Shown here: piece by piece, positions 49,498 through 61,721 of the stretch
Numbering within the stretch: position 1 is the first letter of the stretch
How the letters are laid out: the number at the start of each line of letters is the position of its first letter
NCBI GenBank assembly: GCA_963995525.1
Contig: OZ023213.1
Location: 38,679,449-38,743,448 of the forward strand
Reading direction: 5' to 3'
DNA length: 64,000 nt
Source of the DNA: Escarpia spicata
Taxonomy: Eukaryota; Annelida; Polychaeta; Sabellida; Siboglinidae
Program-made: the position numbers and the translations under genes
The notes under the pieces: generated by a model
Told to the model about the DNA's origin: nothing
Databases searched by the model: none
Seen by the model: the letters and a program-made list of their open reading frames with translations, nothing else

Positions 49498-49579
49498 TTG
49501 CGCAAAGTACAATGTATTGTCATGAGAACATTCCCCAGTTTGCACACACTCATGAATAATCCGACGCAGAATACATTAT
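49498..49579 (-). CDS. Possible downstream exon of the 50.4 kb precursor
   Basis: An 82-nt minus-strand segment with a good acceptor (TTTCTGTATTGCAG) and donor (CAA/GTAAGG). In the phase set by the 50362 donor it continues the frame as YNVFCVGLFMSVCKLGN and ends TIHCTLR, with three cysteines. If its donor is not used, the frame stops just after (AAG TAA). This rests only on splice signals and phase. Confidence 0.2.
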
Positions 49580-50361
49580 CTGCAATACAGAAATAATCAT
49601 ACATTCCATTTAGCATGCGTTTGGCTGTGTTGTAGCAAACTACCAGTAAACAATGCATATAAACCCGCGGCTATATTCAACGTAATACGTATGATATTTA
49701 TAGGCATATACGTCACACAAGGAAGGCTGCCATAGGGAAAAATGAAGACGAAACCGTGGACTGGACAACATCCTGGAGTGGACCAGGCTGACCCTTACTA
49801 ACACTACTCAACTATTCATAGCAGGAAACTGACAAGGCATGCACGAACGAACACAGAGTGATTACGTCCTACACGATCGATCGGCCCGGATAAGATACAT
49901 ATAGAAATATCCACTACGATGTTCTAATGTGTTCCTACAATTTGGTTATTTATTTTAGGGGAAATCATATGGCAAACTTTGTTTTTGTCCTGACCGGATG
50001 AAAATTCGTTAAACCTATGGTTAACATATACCATCGCATTACGCCATTTCAACTTGTGTAAGTTATCGAATTTAACCAGCAAAGTAAATGAATGCGATGG
50101 CTTTAGCAAAATATCGGGCTTTTAATTTAGCTGACTGCACATGTTACATTAACTATTCATAAACTGTATATCTAAACATCAACGATGTAAATCGCGATAG
50201 GCAAAATCAATTTAGGAGGGAGTTTGCAAATTAACGTAAGTCAGACTTTTTAGAATATACTATAATATCGTCTTATAAAAAACAAAAAACATGGTTTCGT
50301 CACACAGTATTCTAACCTAAGCTCACTGAATGTGTGCAAATTCAAAGGCAGCATTACTCAC

Positions 50362-50511
50362 AGTGTCGCTTGTGTCGATTCATCACGTCCTCATACGTCT
50401 TCTCCCGCCCCGTCAGGGCCGTGTCTTCGCCGAGTGACGCCGCCAACAGACCGAGCAGACACACGAGCACGACCGTCTTCGTTTTGGTCGTCAGTGGGAG
50501 AATGGTAAATG
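50362..50511 (-). CDS. Possible signal-peptide exon of a secreted precursor
   Basis: On the minus strand, an acceptor (CCTCTTATAG) precedes an open stretch that encodes KTVVLVCLLGLLAASLG, a strong signal-peptide core. It is followed by an acidic pro-part (EDTALTGREKTYEDVMNRH) and a Lys-Arg site. The exon ends at 50362 with a consensus donor (ACT/GTGAGTAA). No ATG is in frame: the positions where one would be expected read ACG (before ACCAAAACG) and ATT. Either the start lies in an upstream exon, a mutation removed it, or the stretch is fortuitous. The layout parallels the peptide gene at 29741 but without sequence similarity. Confidence 0.4.
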
Positions 50512-50519
50512 CTATAAGA

Positions 50520-53000
50520 GGGACACATATACCTTACAAAACAGAATGATTGACTCCAGAATTGAAAGACCTTAGCTACGAGAAACGCATGATAGAATGT
50601 GTTTTAACAGTCAGGAAGACCGTAGCTCCACATACCATCTAGGGTTCTTGACGATACTTTAATTGGATAAAATTAACTAACTAGAATCATGTATATTATA
50701 TGTAACATTCCACCAACTGACTTGTCTCGATTTTTTTATGTAACGACAAATCTAAGAAAAACTAAATATAAAAAATATATATGAATATGCATAAGACCTA
50801 GCTAGTTTGTTAACTGACATACCTTCTTGCTCTTTTGTGATTCCGAATGCAAGCGTTCACTTAAAGTCGTCACCATGCCATGCCCCGTCACAACTATAAG
50901 TGGGCTTTTACAAAAGGCGAAATTCGTAAACAGTGACGCTGACAAACTATAAACGAAGGTAGATCACGCAAAGGATTTCCGTCTGCAGAGATTCCAAGTT
51001 GAGTTGGGATATATGCGTGGTTCAGTTCCCCAAATGGACACCAGGTGGCAGCACTGTCGTTTCGCAACAAGACACTACTATTACTTATAAACAAACGAAA
51101 AACAACATTTTATACACGTCACTGATGTTGACAAGAATAAGCTAGCGGCGGATTCTATGGCAGCTTTACCCTATCCGTGTGTATATGTGAATAAATATAT
51201 CAACCAATGCATGAAAATTACCCTGTTTGTATTAATATTTTTTCAGATGGCAAATACGCGTGAGATTTACAGGTTGAGATGGACGCTAAATGCGTGAGAT
51301 GGACGCAAAATGCGTGAGACTCACGCCAAATGCGTGAGACGAGGTAGCTCTGCGTCTGGTTCTTTTTTATGTTGAGTTCGTTTGTAAACTTCCCTTGCGT
51401 AAACCGCAACATATATGGTGACATCCACACAAACATATCCATCCTTCTATATCCGCTGCCTGCTCCCTTTTTCCATCAATTAATGGATGAAATGTGATAT
51501 AGGGTGTAATTCTATCTAAGCCAATATCCATCACTCTTCCGACGCACCATCTGAGACCGCAACAATAAAATTACCTTAATTCAAATGTTATTTCACCGCC
51601 TTTTCCTCCTATACGCCGACGGAGGTAGACACGTACATCCGCCGGATAGGATATATAGCAATTAAATAAATAATGTATAGCGAACGTGTTATGGACACGA
51701 AGACAATAAAAACAAAGCCATCCCGTGAGATTAGTTAACGTTACATTTATATGCAATAAAGCGAACATGGTTTTAAATCCGATGATACAAAATCTATGTT
51801 TTTGAACTTTGACCACATATTAAAACAAGTTAAGGTAATAGTTTCTTATAAATAGAATAGACATATTATGTTATCCTGTTTGTAGAGTGGGGAAAACCCA
51901 CCGTCACGCCAGTCATAGCTCTCCGAAAATCGCTACTGTTTTTATTTTGGGGAAAACCTGTAGCACGTGTTTATTCGTCACATAAATAGCAATGTGTTGC
52001 GAATACGTATTTTTGTGTAAGGTGTCAGTTACCACTTGTGGAGATATTGAATGTGCGTTGGTGAACATTTTATCGTGTGTGGTTTCAACATGGTGTTTAC
52101 AGAATGCCAGTGAGTGGTAGACGGCCTACCTAACGACAAGAAGATTTAGAGATGATCAGATATTGAGTAAAACAACTGTTATGAAACACAGTTTTAATTA
52201 GTTTTAAAACGGCGGTGACACAGCGACACACAGTGGTGTGTAAATTAGTTGTGTTAGTTTTGTTAGTCGCGTTACTTTGAACGATTAAGACTTGATATTG
52301 CGATTTTGTGTGATTTAATATGTGTATTAGACTAACGAGGAGGTTTCAGTCTTTAAAATGGGGCTATACTACGAAACACAGTTTTAATTAGTTTAGTTAG
52401 TTCTACGGTAGCTGCTGTGGGCGGATTGCAGAAGGTCAACCTGGTGCAACTTATACAACGAGTTGCTATGCAAGAAGCCAGGTGTGGTGGCTAAGAGTGG
52501 ACTGGGCGCGGCCAGGAGTTGACACTTGAAGCTTTGCGTTGGCAGTAGATAGCGACAGTCGTTAGGTGCAGCTCGACTTCCATAGGGGTGGGAGCCACAG
52601 GATTGTTGCCATGGCATGGGCCGAAGTGTAGCAGTATATATGGCTGCTACAAAAAGCCGAGAACAACGGTGTGGAATGTGGGCAATTGTAGTTTGTGGCT
52701 GGCAGAGCGATGTGGGATCGCCGTGTACCCAGAATGTATTGGAGTGAATAAAAACGTGTTGTTGCTAGAACCGAGAGATCTGATGAAAGCTATGAATGAT
52801 GCCTGAATAATAGTGGTTTAACAACACTAAGCATAAGAAGATAAAAAGAGATACAATAGAAGTGCTCAAGAAAAGTATAGTGATCATGAAAATATTGATA
52901 AATGTATTGTTTCTCACTTGACAAAAATATATGTATTAGAGAACACGAAATAACGTCATTGAAGGAACAGTGCAGATTATATCTAAGAAATTATTATTTC
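50520..53000. other. Unassigned DNA
   Basis: No supported gene. Present are a TGCGTGAGA-type short tandem repeat (about 51255-51345, units such as TGGACGCNAAATGCGTGAGA) and a 22-base direct repeat, GAAACACAGTTTTAATTAG..., at 52183 and 52373. A promoter- and poly(A)-like stretch (TATATATGGCTGC near 52636, AATAAAAACG near 52747) could belong to an LTR, but paired LTR ends were not found. Confidence 0.4.
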
Positions 53001-53276
53001 AAAAAAGTATAAACAAGTGTTGCGCTTCTTCGTCTTGGTTCCTTGGTGAGGCGGCTGGTCCTGATGTACTGCTCTTTTTGTTTTTGTATTGGCCTGCACT
53101 GCGAACTAACAACAACCCACTCTTACTGATTTTAGTAACATAAACTAGAACACTTACCATGGTTAGTGGGTATTGTGAATCCAAGACGACTGCGAGGAAA
53201 CATTGTTATAGTACGTACTTGTGCGTATGTGCATGTGTATGCATGCACGTATGTGCGTGCATGTAAGCATTTGTAT

Positions 53277-53277
<1 letters not shown>

Positions 53278-53353
<76 letters not shown>

Positions 53354-53372
53354 CGTGCTTGCGTTTGTGCGT
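53278..53372. repeat. (TG)n microsatellite
   Basis: About 70 bp of pure TG followed by GTGCG variants, next to the gag relic. Confidence 0.95.
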
Positions 53373-53469
53373 GTGTGTGTAGGTGGGCTAATTAGAGAAT
53401 GTGCGTGCCGAATTGACTTAATTCTGGTAACTGATGAAGTTTTAAGGCAGGGCTGGTGTCCGTAGTGAT

Positions 53470-54197
53470 GAAAACGACCACCGGAATGACTGAAACCACG
53501 TAACCGATTACCTCGTTGTCCGCGTCGACCTCGATGATTACGGTTCACACAATAGGAATTGACATAACTGGAGACGGAGTTAGCAGCAGCAGCATTTTCG
53601 ATGACAGCCGTTCTGCTTTCAGAGAGTTCCAGACTGCGAGCTTCGTATAGCATTGCTTGATATTTAGATTGTCTTTCAGGGCCTTCCTGCACACTCTGGA
53701 AGAAATGCAAACTTGGATGAGTTGTCCAAGAATCTCTTTGTCGACCTCATGAAACTCACAAAGGATTGCCATGCCTCTTAGAAGGGAGTGGACGGCGTCG
53801 ATGCTTTCCCTTCTTTCTGGGATGTTTGCCTGAACTTAAATGTCTCATAAGAAATGTTCTTTTTGTGAGTAAATACTCCTCCAGGGACTTCTTCAGCACT
53901 GCATATTCTCTGGGAAATTGGTTGTCTTCTTCAGTCATTGCTCCAAACCCTTTTTGTTCATCAGTCATTGAGTCATATATTTCGAAGACATCATCTCCCC
54001 CATAGTGAAGTAACAGGGTTTTTTATGGCATAATTTCCAATGTCAAGGGCACAAAGGAGGTTTTCAAACTTGGCCATCCATTTATGCCATCTGGTGCCGG
54101 CTGTTGTCTGTCCTCCGTAGACTATGAATTTTTTAAAGGGAGTTAGCGATCCCATGGCATCGGCGTAATGCACATGTATCGCGGGCGGTGAAACCAA
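53470..54197 (-). pseudogene. Ty3/gypsy-like retrotransposon gag fragment
   Basis: Three overlapping minus-strand frames give one gag-like protein. Read in order: WHKWMAKFENLLCALDI (53991-54197), GDDVFEIYDSMTDE and SLEEYLLTKRTFLMRHL (53756-53968), AILCEFHEVDKEILGQLIQV with RKALKDNLNI (about 53640-53772), and EARSLELSES followed by a basic RNHRGRRGQRGNRLRG tail (about 53480-53660). This order matches the capsid domain of Ty3/gypsy gag. At least two frameshifts break it. No protease, RT or integrase follows within recognisable distance and no LTR pair was found. Confidence 0.7.
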
Positions 54198-54462
54198 GGA
54201 AACAGTCCGTTTTGCTAGCTTGTAACGTTATGAAACTGTAATCACGTACCAGAGTTCATCCTCGTCGTCAGATATGATGTTTGATTCTATGTAGCAAGAC
54301 AATCGATAGTCAGATATGATGTTTAGTAGGAACCCAATCGGGTGAGCCTTATTTTAGCACATACATAGTTAGATGAATTCAGAAAATTATACCGAAGAGA
54401 AAAAGTGATTATATAAAATGTCATTACATTAATTAAGTGATATAACATAAGTTATGCTCCCA

Positions 54463-55262
54463 GAGGCGGTATAAGGGCTACTGGGGCCCTGGAGCAAGTT
54501 TGAATTGTGAAACACCCACCGAAAGCCAATGTGTATGTACAATCATTTTTAAATGACATTATTGTTTTGAAAACGAATACTTTATTTTTTCAATCACACC
54601 ATTTGAATAATGTTGCTGTTATGATAACGTTACAAAAAGTATTTATCATAAATGTTGAGATCGCACTACAAATCTACCTCTGAATGATGCTGTTTGAATG
54701 AAGTGGAGGACGCACAGTTCGCAAAAGAGGGCCAGAAGATTATAAGCTTCCTTTCATTGCTGTCAACCGAGTGTGATGTTCTGAAGAAAGTTGATTTTTA
54801 CTCAACTGTTCGCTGAGGAAATCATGAAAGGCGGGACTTTTGATGTCGTGTTTGCTGACGAGTTAGGCGCAGGAGCGTCTATGTGTGTAGTGGAAAGTCA
54901 GGTTAGTAAATTGTCTTCTATCAATTCTATTTAATTTGCCATGGTATTACCAGTGCACGTTTTTGGTAACTTGCCTGAGGCTCCGGGAGGTCCCTGCAAA
55001 ATGTCCTTTTTCCTTAAATGAGATCCCCGGGAAACGTTGGGCCCGGGCATGGATTTTTCCGTTGAGTAGGGCCCGGGAGCCCTGGGCCCAGGAATAAATT
55101 GTGTTCTCACTTGAGTGAGGCCTTTGGAGCTCGGGACTATGGAATAATTTGTTTTCTCACTTCAGTGGGGCTCCCAGGAGCTGTGGTCAATGATTTGTTT
55201 TCTCAGGGGCCCCGGGAGCTCGGGGCTGTGGGGCACTTGCCCCAATTGCCTCTAAAGTAATA
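54463..55262. mobile_element. MITE-like element with GC-rich minisatellite
   Basis: The left end, CAGAGGCGGTATAAGGGCTACTGGGGCCCTGGAGCAAG, and the right end, which when complemented reads AGAGGCAATTGGGGCAAGTG, are similar at their outer bases. The right half holds four to five diverged units of about 50 bp (54990-55235) of the type TTGTTTTCTCACTTGAGTGGGGCTCCCGGGAGCTC. There is no coding capacity. The element assignment is moderate; the minisatellite is clear. Confidence 0.5.
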
Positions 55263-55609
55263 CGCTACTGGCGTCACCTGGCGCGCTAGTATGGTTGCTT
55301 AATATTATTACTTATATAGTGAACTTGCGAAAAGAGCCTCCTGGTGCACCTGCAAAGGCATGTAAAAACCCTATACGTAGCTTTTTTGCACATCAGACCA
55401 ACCATAAAAGGACATTTGCAAGTGGATGAGTAGCATGAAGCTCTCTCCTGAACTTGCACCGTGAAATTGACGCATGCGTATACCAACACGACACTGTCAG
55501 GAAGATGCGCACTGCGCAGCTGCGGATTGACTTAGACAGGTCTACGCATCAATAATGACGGTCAAGACGTAATGTTTCCACATAACAACCAGTTGTACGT
55601 AAGAGGCGT

Positions 55610-55771
55610 ATGAAGTCGACGTGGATCCGCGACAAAATGTATTTCCTTATTTTCCTCGTCTCTTTTGTTGCAGTAAATGTCCACGTTAACTTCGAGATGT
55701 GGACCACAAGATCTACAAGGCGTGCGACACGGCGACAGGAACTTGATTATAGGATTGTTAGCGAACTGTGA
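55610..55771 (+). CDS. Small ORF with hydrophobic leader and Arg-rich tail, doubtful
   Basis: A 53-residue frame (an internal Met at 55637 would give 44) encodes MYFLIFLVSFVAVNVHVNF followed by TTRSTRRATRRQELDYR and a stop at 55769-55771. It resembles a signal peptide plus cationic peptide. However, the same bases (TTTCCTTATTTTCCTCGTCTCTTTTGTTGCAG) form a near-ideal splice acceptor ending at 55672, with a donor-like GTAAGA at 55599. The hydrophobic codons may therefore be a polypyrimidine tract. Confidence 0.2.
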   Translation: MKSTWIRDKMYFLIFLVSFVAVNVHVNFEMWTTRSTRRATRRQELDYRIVSEL

Positions 55772-55802
55772 CCGAAAAAGCGGCTGCGAAGCCTTGCTCA
55801 AG

Positions 55803-56082
55803 GCAGGGGTCAGCAAACTGCGGCCCACAAAGCTATTTCATGCGGACTAAAACTGAGACTGCACACAATGCTGCCCGCTGAATGAGAATATGTACATTTG
55901 CATGGTGTACATTCCGTGGGAAGAACAAAAGGAGTTGTTTCGCTGATTAGAAACGTTCGACACGATGCAGGTGCCATTCTGCGAATCTATTCAAGCCCAC
56001 TGCAACATCTATCCCACAAAAAGCCTGTGTGGCAAATCATTGAAAAGGCAAAAGGTACTAAGCGCCGTCGTGAAGACCGTGA
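55803..56082. other. hAT-like transposon terminus and unassigned sequence
   Basis: CAGGGGTCAGCAAACTGCGG at 55803 closely resembles the terminal repeat of Charlie-type hAT elements (CAGGGGTCGGCAAAC). The opposite terminus was not found. Short overlapping frames follow with no recognised domain. Confidence 0.35.
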
Positions 56083-57010
56083 ACGCAGTAACTACATGTC
56101 AGCAAACAACAGGACCGAATCAGAAAGTGTGGCAGGGAAAAGGGGGTGAATAAAAGTGTCACTTCAACAAATGAAACGGATAATCTACTCAACATTAATG
56201 GATCATCTGAAACAAATGTTTAAGTATCATTAAAGCATGCTTACAAATGAAATACCTGATCATCACCATTTGATCAAATTAAGGGATTATATCAAACAAT
56301 ATAAAGGAAATCTCAAAATACAACGTTAACGATTGATATTTAAAACTATTACAAACTTAAAGGTAATGGGTAATCTCAAAATAATAATAATAATAATTAT
56401 TATTATTATAAAATGGAGCAGTTGAAACAATTAAAGGGTAATCCAAAGAAACTAAGTGAAAGTTAAATGTAGTTTCACTCGACTTCATTCATATGAACGA
56501 ATAAGGAGCACATAATACATTTTATATTATGCCTAATATTAAGGGATTATATAAAACAATTTTTTTTAGAATAATCTAAAAAGGAGTCATTAAGATATAA
56601 TTTTATAAGGCTAACTGCTCATCTCAACACATGATTATGGGCATCTCATAAAATCAAGTGGTCTTCTAAAAAAAAAGTTAGTTAAATTTGGGGGACATCT
56701 CATAACAAAGCATGGTTATTCTAAAAAGTATCGTAACAAAATATGTTAAAAGTTACTAAAACCTTAACAAGCTGATTGTCTCAACAAATTAAATGACCAT
56801 CTAAAAAATTAAGGGTTCTTTTCACAAAGTTAATGGATCATTTCTAAAATGGACGCGTTGATTAAAAATGATCGGCTAATCATCTCAACACATTAATGGA
56901 TCGTGTCAAAACAATAATGGTCATATCTCAATTAAGGGGTTTTCTCAAAAAGTCATATAAAAATATAAATGTTCGTCTCGACGAATTAAAACATCCTCTC
57001 AGCATAATAA
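56083..57010. repeat. Partial second copy of the 35-37 kb foldback-like element
   Basis: Starts GTAACTACATGTCAGCAAAC and aligns with 35211 onward: shared ACCGAATCAGAAAGTGTGGC, CATTAAAGCATGCTTA, GACTTCATTCATATGAACGA and the ATAATAATTATTATTATT tract. Only the left-arm orientation is obvious. Beyond about 56770 the sequence becomes degenerate iterations of phrases like ATTAATGGATCATCTCAA every 25-30 bases. Confidence 0.8.
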
Positions 57011-59311
57011 ATATTCCATAATTTAATAATAAAATCCGCTTAATTTATACAGATAACCCCTACATTTGCAATAAACTAATTTATTTTGATGACCCTTTGT
57101 ATTTGTATTTTGCGATGAATTTGGACGTGAATCGGTTTCCCTTGATTACACAAACTGACCGCTTCTTTTTATGACGTGACAACTTATTTGTAAGACAAAG
57201 CCAGCTAGATAAGTGTTTCAATGATCCTTGTTTTTTAAATGATCCCTTACCTGGTTGGGGAAGATACCCATTATTTCACTAAACGATTCCCTAGATATTG
57301 AGACGATTAGGTGGCTCATTTGTTATGGCTAGTTGCACTGCTTAAAGGGGGAATGAAACGATTGAACAACCACAGTCCAAACATAAGAACATACCATTTA
57401 CAGTACATGTCACCATGATTTGACAAGTACAGCGTCACGGTATATTTTAAATAATGTTTCAAATGTAGCTACTATCGGCACAGGGCGCCGCCATCATGCT
57501 CCAGGAGCGTGTGGTTGTACATCCGGTTTGATTGGCGAGATGTCTCCCAAAGCTGTACACAGCAATTCGATAGGCGACGCAGCATAGCTCTAAACAAAAC
57601 CGACGAAGCGCATACAAACACATAAAAACAGAACAATTTAATGCACTGCGTGGCTACTGGATATACTATAAGTGTTAGTAAGCAACTTGTCACATACTTC
57701 CACAGAAGGATTCAAACAGAAAAAAAAACAAGTTATAGATGATGAATTTGACGTGTTCGCCGGCGGCAAGATTGGCAAAAGTCTGCGGTGGTCACTTTCG
57801 AACGCCGATTGCAAGCCTAAATACGAAAGTGACGAGCATAAAAAGACATTGAACGTCAAATCATAATTCTTGGTTAAAGCCACAGGTCCATCTCCAGTCG
57901 ATTTGTTTACATATAACTATGCACCGATGAAGTAAAATTAAACGAAATCGACCTGGAAGCTCGACAGTATTGCCTTATTTGGAAGGTGAAGCGGCGCGTA
58001 GGAAATGACAAGCCGAAACCAGCTTGTTGTTGCCAAGGTGACTCGGTACTCACGAGTTCCGTCAGGTATCATTACGACCACTATATAGTCCCACAGTTCT
58101 AGTTCAAAGTCTGTATATATACAAATATGACGTATGCAAAATTGAAATGTAATAAGAAATGTGAATGTGATAAAGTACAAATATGTGTGAATACTATGAT
58201 ATAATTGGGAATAATGAGTGCTTGTAATCCACCGATTTAGTTTACGGCAATTCGTGCCGGCGTGTTGCTACATCTGAATACCGCAACGTCTACATCTACG
58301 AGTCTATGTTATCGACTTAGTTGCTGGTGGGGGAAATAACCTTCAAAATAATTACAAAAGTAAATGTCAGCTACTGTAGCCAGTATAACGTTTTGCGAAA
58401 TAATGTCGTCGTCTATTAGTCAACATTAGTCACAGTCCGGACCAAGCCCTGTCAATCATGTATTGTAGGCATTGCCATTGCATTGGAATGTATTAATTTA
58501 AAAGAAATAGTTAAAGACAAATATTATTGAAGTTGGACTGCTCAAATAATATAAGATGTAACCGCATTTAAATAAGTGACATTACAAGTATTTAAATCCT
58601 TAAAAATACTTGTTATACAGTCAATAGCATACAGCAAAACACTATAGTCATATCTGATATAATTAGTTATTGGCATAGTAAGTAGGTTCACATCAGTCAA
58701 CTAAAGTTAATTACCATGTAGGCCTAATACTAATTTATGTGTCTCAAATATTGGCTTGTAACAATGGACCCTCAATTGATGCTCCAGTTTTGAGGCGACA
58801 ATTTAGCAAGCATGCTATCATACCAAGTTGTTTCCTGATATAGATTGCATGACTGCAAACACCAATGTATGCTTTTAATAACAAGGACATTGTATATAAT
58901 TTATTTACTTTTGAATGTAAGCCTAACAAGGAAAAAAGGAAATAACGTCACAGGAAAAAGCCACAAAGAATAATATATATATATATATTTTGTATAAAAA
59001 TAAACACATTTGTGTGCACATGCATTTTAATCATGAAAATTAAAGATAACACACATATATCCACTAAAAAGTCACTTGTAAATCGCACTTGTGCTCCAAT
59101 TTTAATTAATATTTGGAAGATTGTGTCATTTTGTTCATAATATATAACGGAAGTATCCAAACAACCATAGGGCCTAATACCGAGCGCAAGCTTCGAAGGA
59201 TCCAGCGAAGGATTTAGCACGCGAGATGACATCGTCCCTCATGGTAATACAAATGTCACTTGTAGTGCTGTCACGCCATCGAACTGTAGTGTCAAAACAT
59301 AAAGGAAGCCA
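57011..59311. other. Unassigned DNA
   Basis: No supported gene. Short frames (for example 57672-57866 and 57938-58180) have no recognisable domain. A short (TA)n lies at about 58974-58988. Confidence 0.4.
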
Positions 59312-60705
59312 GTGGTCGCGTCGCCAGTGCGACACTTTGTCGATGCAGTAGTTAATACTGACAATACTGTTGTTCCATTGAACATTCACCATGACAATGG
59401 GTATGCAAAGTTGCCATCGCAGTCTAGCACGCCTTCTCCGACTGACACTGACCATGGCAGTTCTGTCACTGTAGATGACCCTTCGGATGTCCCAGTCTCA
59501 CTATCGCCATCTTTAGACGATTCTGTCTGCAACAGCGAGAAGAGTAACATTGAAGCGAGTGATGCAGAATATGTTGTAGCATGTGACAGCGGTATCACTG
59601 ATGATGTCTCAAGCGGTTCTTACATTAATGGGAAAGAGAGAAAGTTTGTCATCTGTGAGAAAAACATCATTTCACTTTTCTGCAACTGCTAAAACACCAA
59701 ACTGCAATAAATGCTTATATCAAAAGCCTAGCATCACAGTGACTGGATTTGCAGTGGTTGTGACCACAGAATGTGTTGATGGCCACTCGTTCATGTGGCA
59801 CTCGCAACCCAAGATTGGTAACATTTATGAGAGTAACTTGTTGATACCAAGCGTCCTCTTCCTGACTGGACATTCATTCACTGTGTACAATTTGGTCAAC
59901 CTAATGAACCTATGTGCCTTGTCACCCCGCCAGTGATATAACATACAGCGGGCATACATACAGAGATAGAGGATATGTGGACATGTCATTCAGAGGCCAT
60001 CATGTCAGCTCTGGCTGGACAGAGTGTGGTCGCATCAGGCGATGCAAGATATGACAATCCACGACACAACGCTACATTTGGCATTTATTTCATCATGGAC
60101 ACTGACAGCCAACTCATCATTGCTCAAGAAACTGTTCGGATCACAGAGGTCAAGAACAGTTACTGGATGGAAGTGGAGGGCTTGAAATGCTGCTTGGACA
60201 ACCTGACTGACCATGGGGTGAAGATCACCACACTTGCCACTGACATACATCCCAGCATTAGAAAGAGAAAGACATAAAGGTTGTTGTCTGCCAAGAAAGT
60301 TGAGGTTGTCCCTTCGATAGGCGCAATTGCCAACCACCTTTGGTATTGCGCATCAGCTTGTGGTGGTGATCCCCGCTTGATGAAGGAGATGTGGATCTCG
60401 CTCCTCCATCACATCAGGAATACCCATTAATGGACAGCAGGCGCAGAGTTGTACCGGTAGTGCAGTCATGCAACGTATACACAACAAGAAGTGAAAACAA
60501 CACTGAAGGTACAGAAGCCTTCACTCTCCAGAAGGCTATACTGAACTGCCTACTGTATGATATAGTTACAAAGTGCGTTAACACTGGTGAACTGGAAAGC
60601 TTACACGCCCTCTTCCTCAAGTATGCACCCAAGTTCAGCCGTCAAGGCATCATAGCCCGACTCCACTTGGCCACCATTGACCACAACACAAATACAAGCT
60701 TGTGA
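59312..60705 (+). pseudogene. DDE-transposase-like gene (possibly Kolobok-type), decayed
   Basis: Three or four consecutive frames give one ordered protein. An acidic Ser/Asp-rich N-terminal part (59312-59692) ends RKFVICEKNI. Next come TVTGFAVVVTTECVDGHSFMWHSQP and LLIPSVLFLTGHSFTVYNLV (to 59936). Then VVASGDARYDNPRHNATFGI with VEGLKCCLDNLTDHGVKITTLATDIHPS (59975-60277), IGAIANHLWYCASACGG, and ILNCLLYDIVTKCVNTGELE with KFSRQGIIARLHLATIDHN (60391-60705). The GDxRxDxP and TDxH blocks look like the first two acidic positions of a DDE nuclease. I recall such proteins as widespread, repetitive and Kolobok-like; that name is an inference. Frameshifts and stops make it inactive, and terminal repeats were not located. 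Confidence 0.55.
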
Positions 60706-60709
60706 TATC

Positions 60710-61169
60710 AATAGTGTTAACATTTGATGTTACAAAATAATGTATCAGTTGCTTGACAAAGCTGCACACTTTAGAAATCCAGCATTGCATTAGGAAATAA
60801 ACTGAAATGGCTGAAAATCCCTGCTGTACTCAATAGCAAAACAATGTTAGGAATACAGTTTCGAAAATACAATCTCACTTCACAAGAGTATGCATGCAAA
60901 CAACAGATAACATAATTAAAATTGAGGACATTTGTTTACTGTTACTTGAATTGTTTAATTATATATAAATGGAATTGGAATAGTATGCTTTGGAATTGCT
61001 TATTGAAATATAAACTTATGCATATATAAATTATATATATATATATATATGATTCAATAATAAATATTTGAATGTATTATGGAATTGGAATTCCTTGGAA
61101 GTTGAAATTGAAAAGGATGGCAGAATTTGGAACTGATTAAAAAATTGCATTAGCCGTTTGATTGAGAAA

Positions 61170-61221
<52 letters not shown>

Positions 61222-61721
61222 GGGGGGGGGGAGAGAGAGAGAGAGCATACAAGCAAGCTGTTTGGTTTACTGTGGGCATGTTACAGCTATAGCCAGTTAT
61301 TCTTCAAATATTTCTATTGTTATACTGATTTTATATTTATCATTTGTTCAATCAGCGGGAAATGGTGAAAACAGCAGACAACAAGCTACGGTATCAGCTG
61401 CAGTATTCAAAGTTTGCTGGGTATGTAGTGAAGAAAGTGATGGCGTCAAAGGACTACAGCTTCCGAGGAGAAATTCTAGAGGGCTTCGCAGTTAGATGCA
61501 CGAGTGGCCCAAAGCTGTGAAGTGTGCTCCAAGTTGCGACATCTAGTAAGGAGGTAACTCTAGCAGATTATGCAGGCATCGAAAAACCAGCAAGAGGAGG
61601 CTGTGGCAAAGCAAAGAACCCGCTTTACGGAAAACTAGTTGTATCCGTATCAATTCGGTTTAGTACCACCAAATTGATACAACATCCAATTTCAAATGAC
61701 AATGTTTGAACATCACTGGCA
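60710..61721. other. Intergenic DNA with TA and GA microsatellites
   Basis: (TA)n at 61031-61050 and (GA)n at 61166-61245 with a G-run. No gene is recognised. Confidence 0.5.
61166..61245. repeat. (GA)n microsatellite
   Basis: About 80 bp of GA interrupted by GGGAGA and a nine-G run. Confidence 0.95.

Noticed and set aside
52080..52800. Solo LTR of the nearby gag relic
   Set aside because: Promoter-like and poly(A)-like words are present on the plus strand, but the gag is on the minus strand and no TG...CA ends with a matching partner or target duplication were found.
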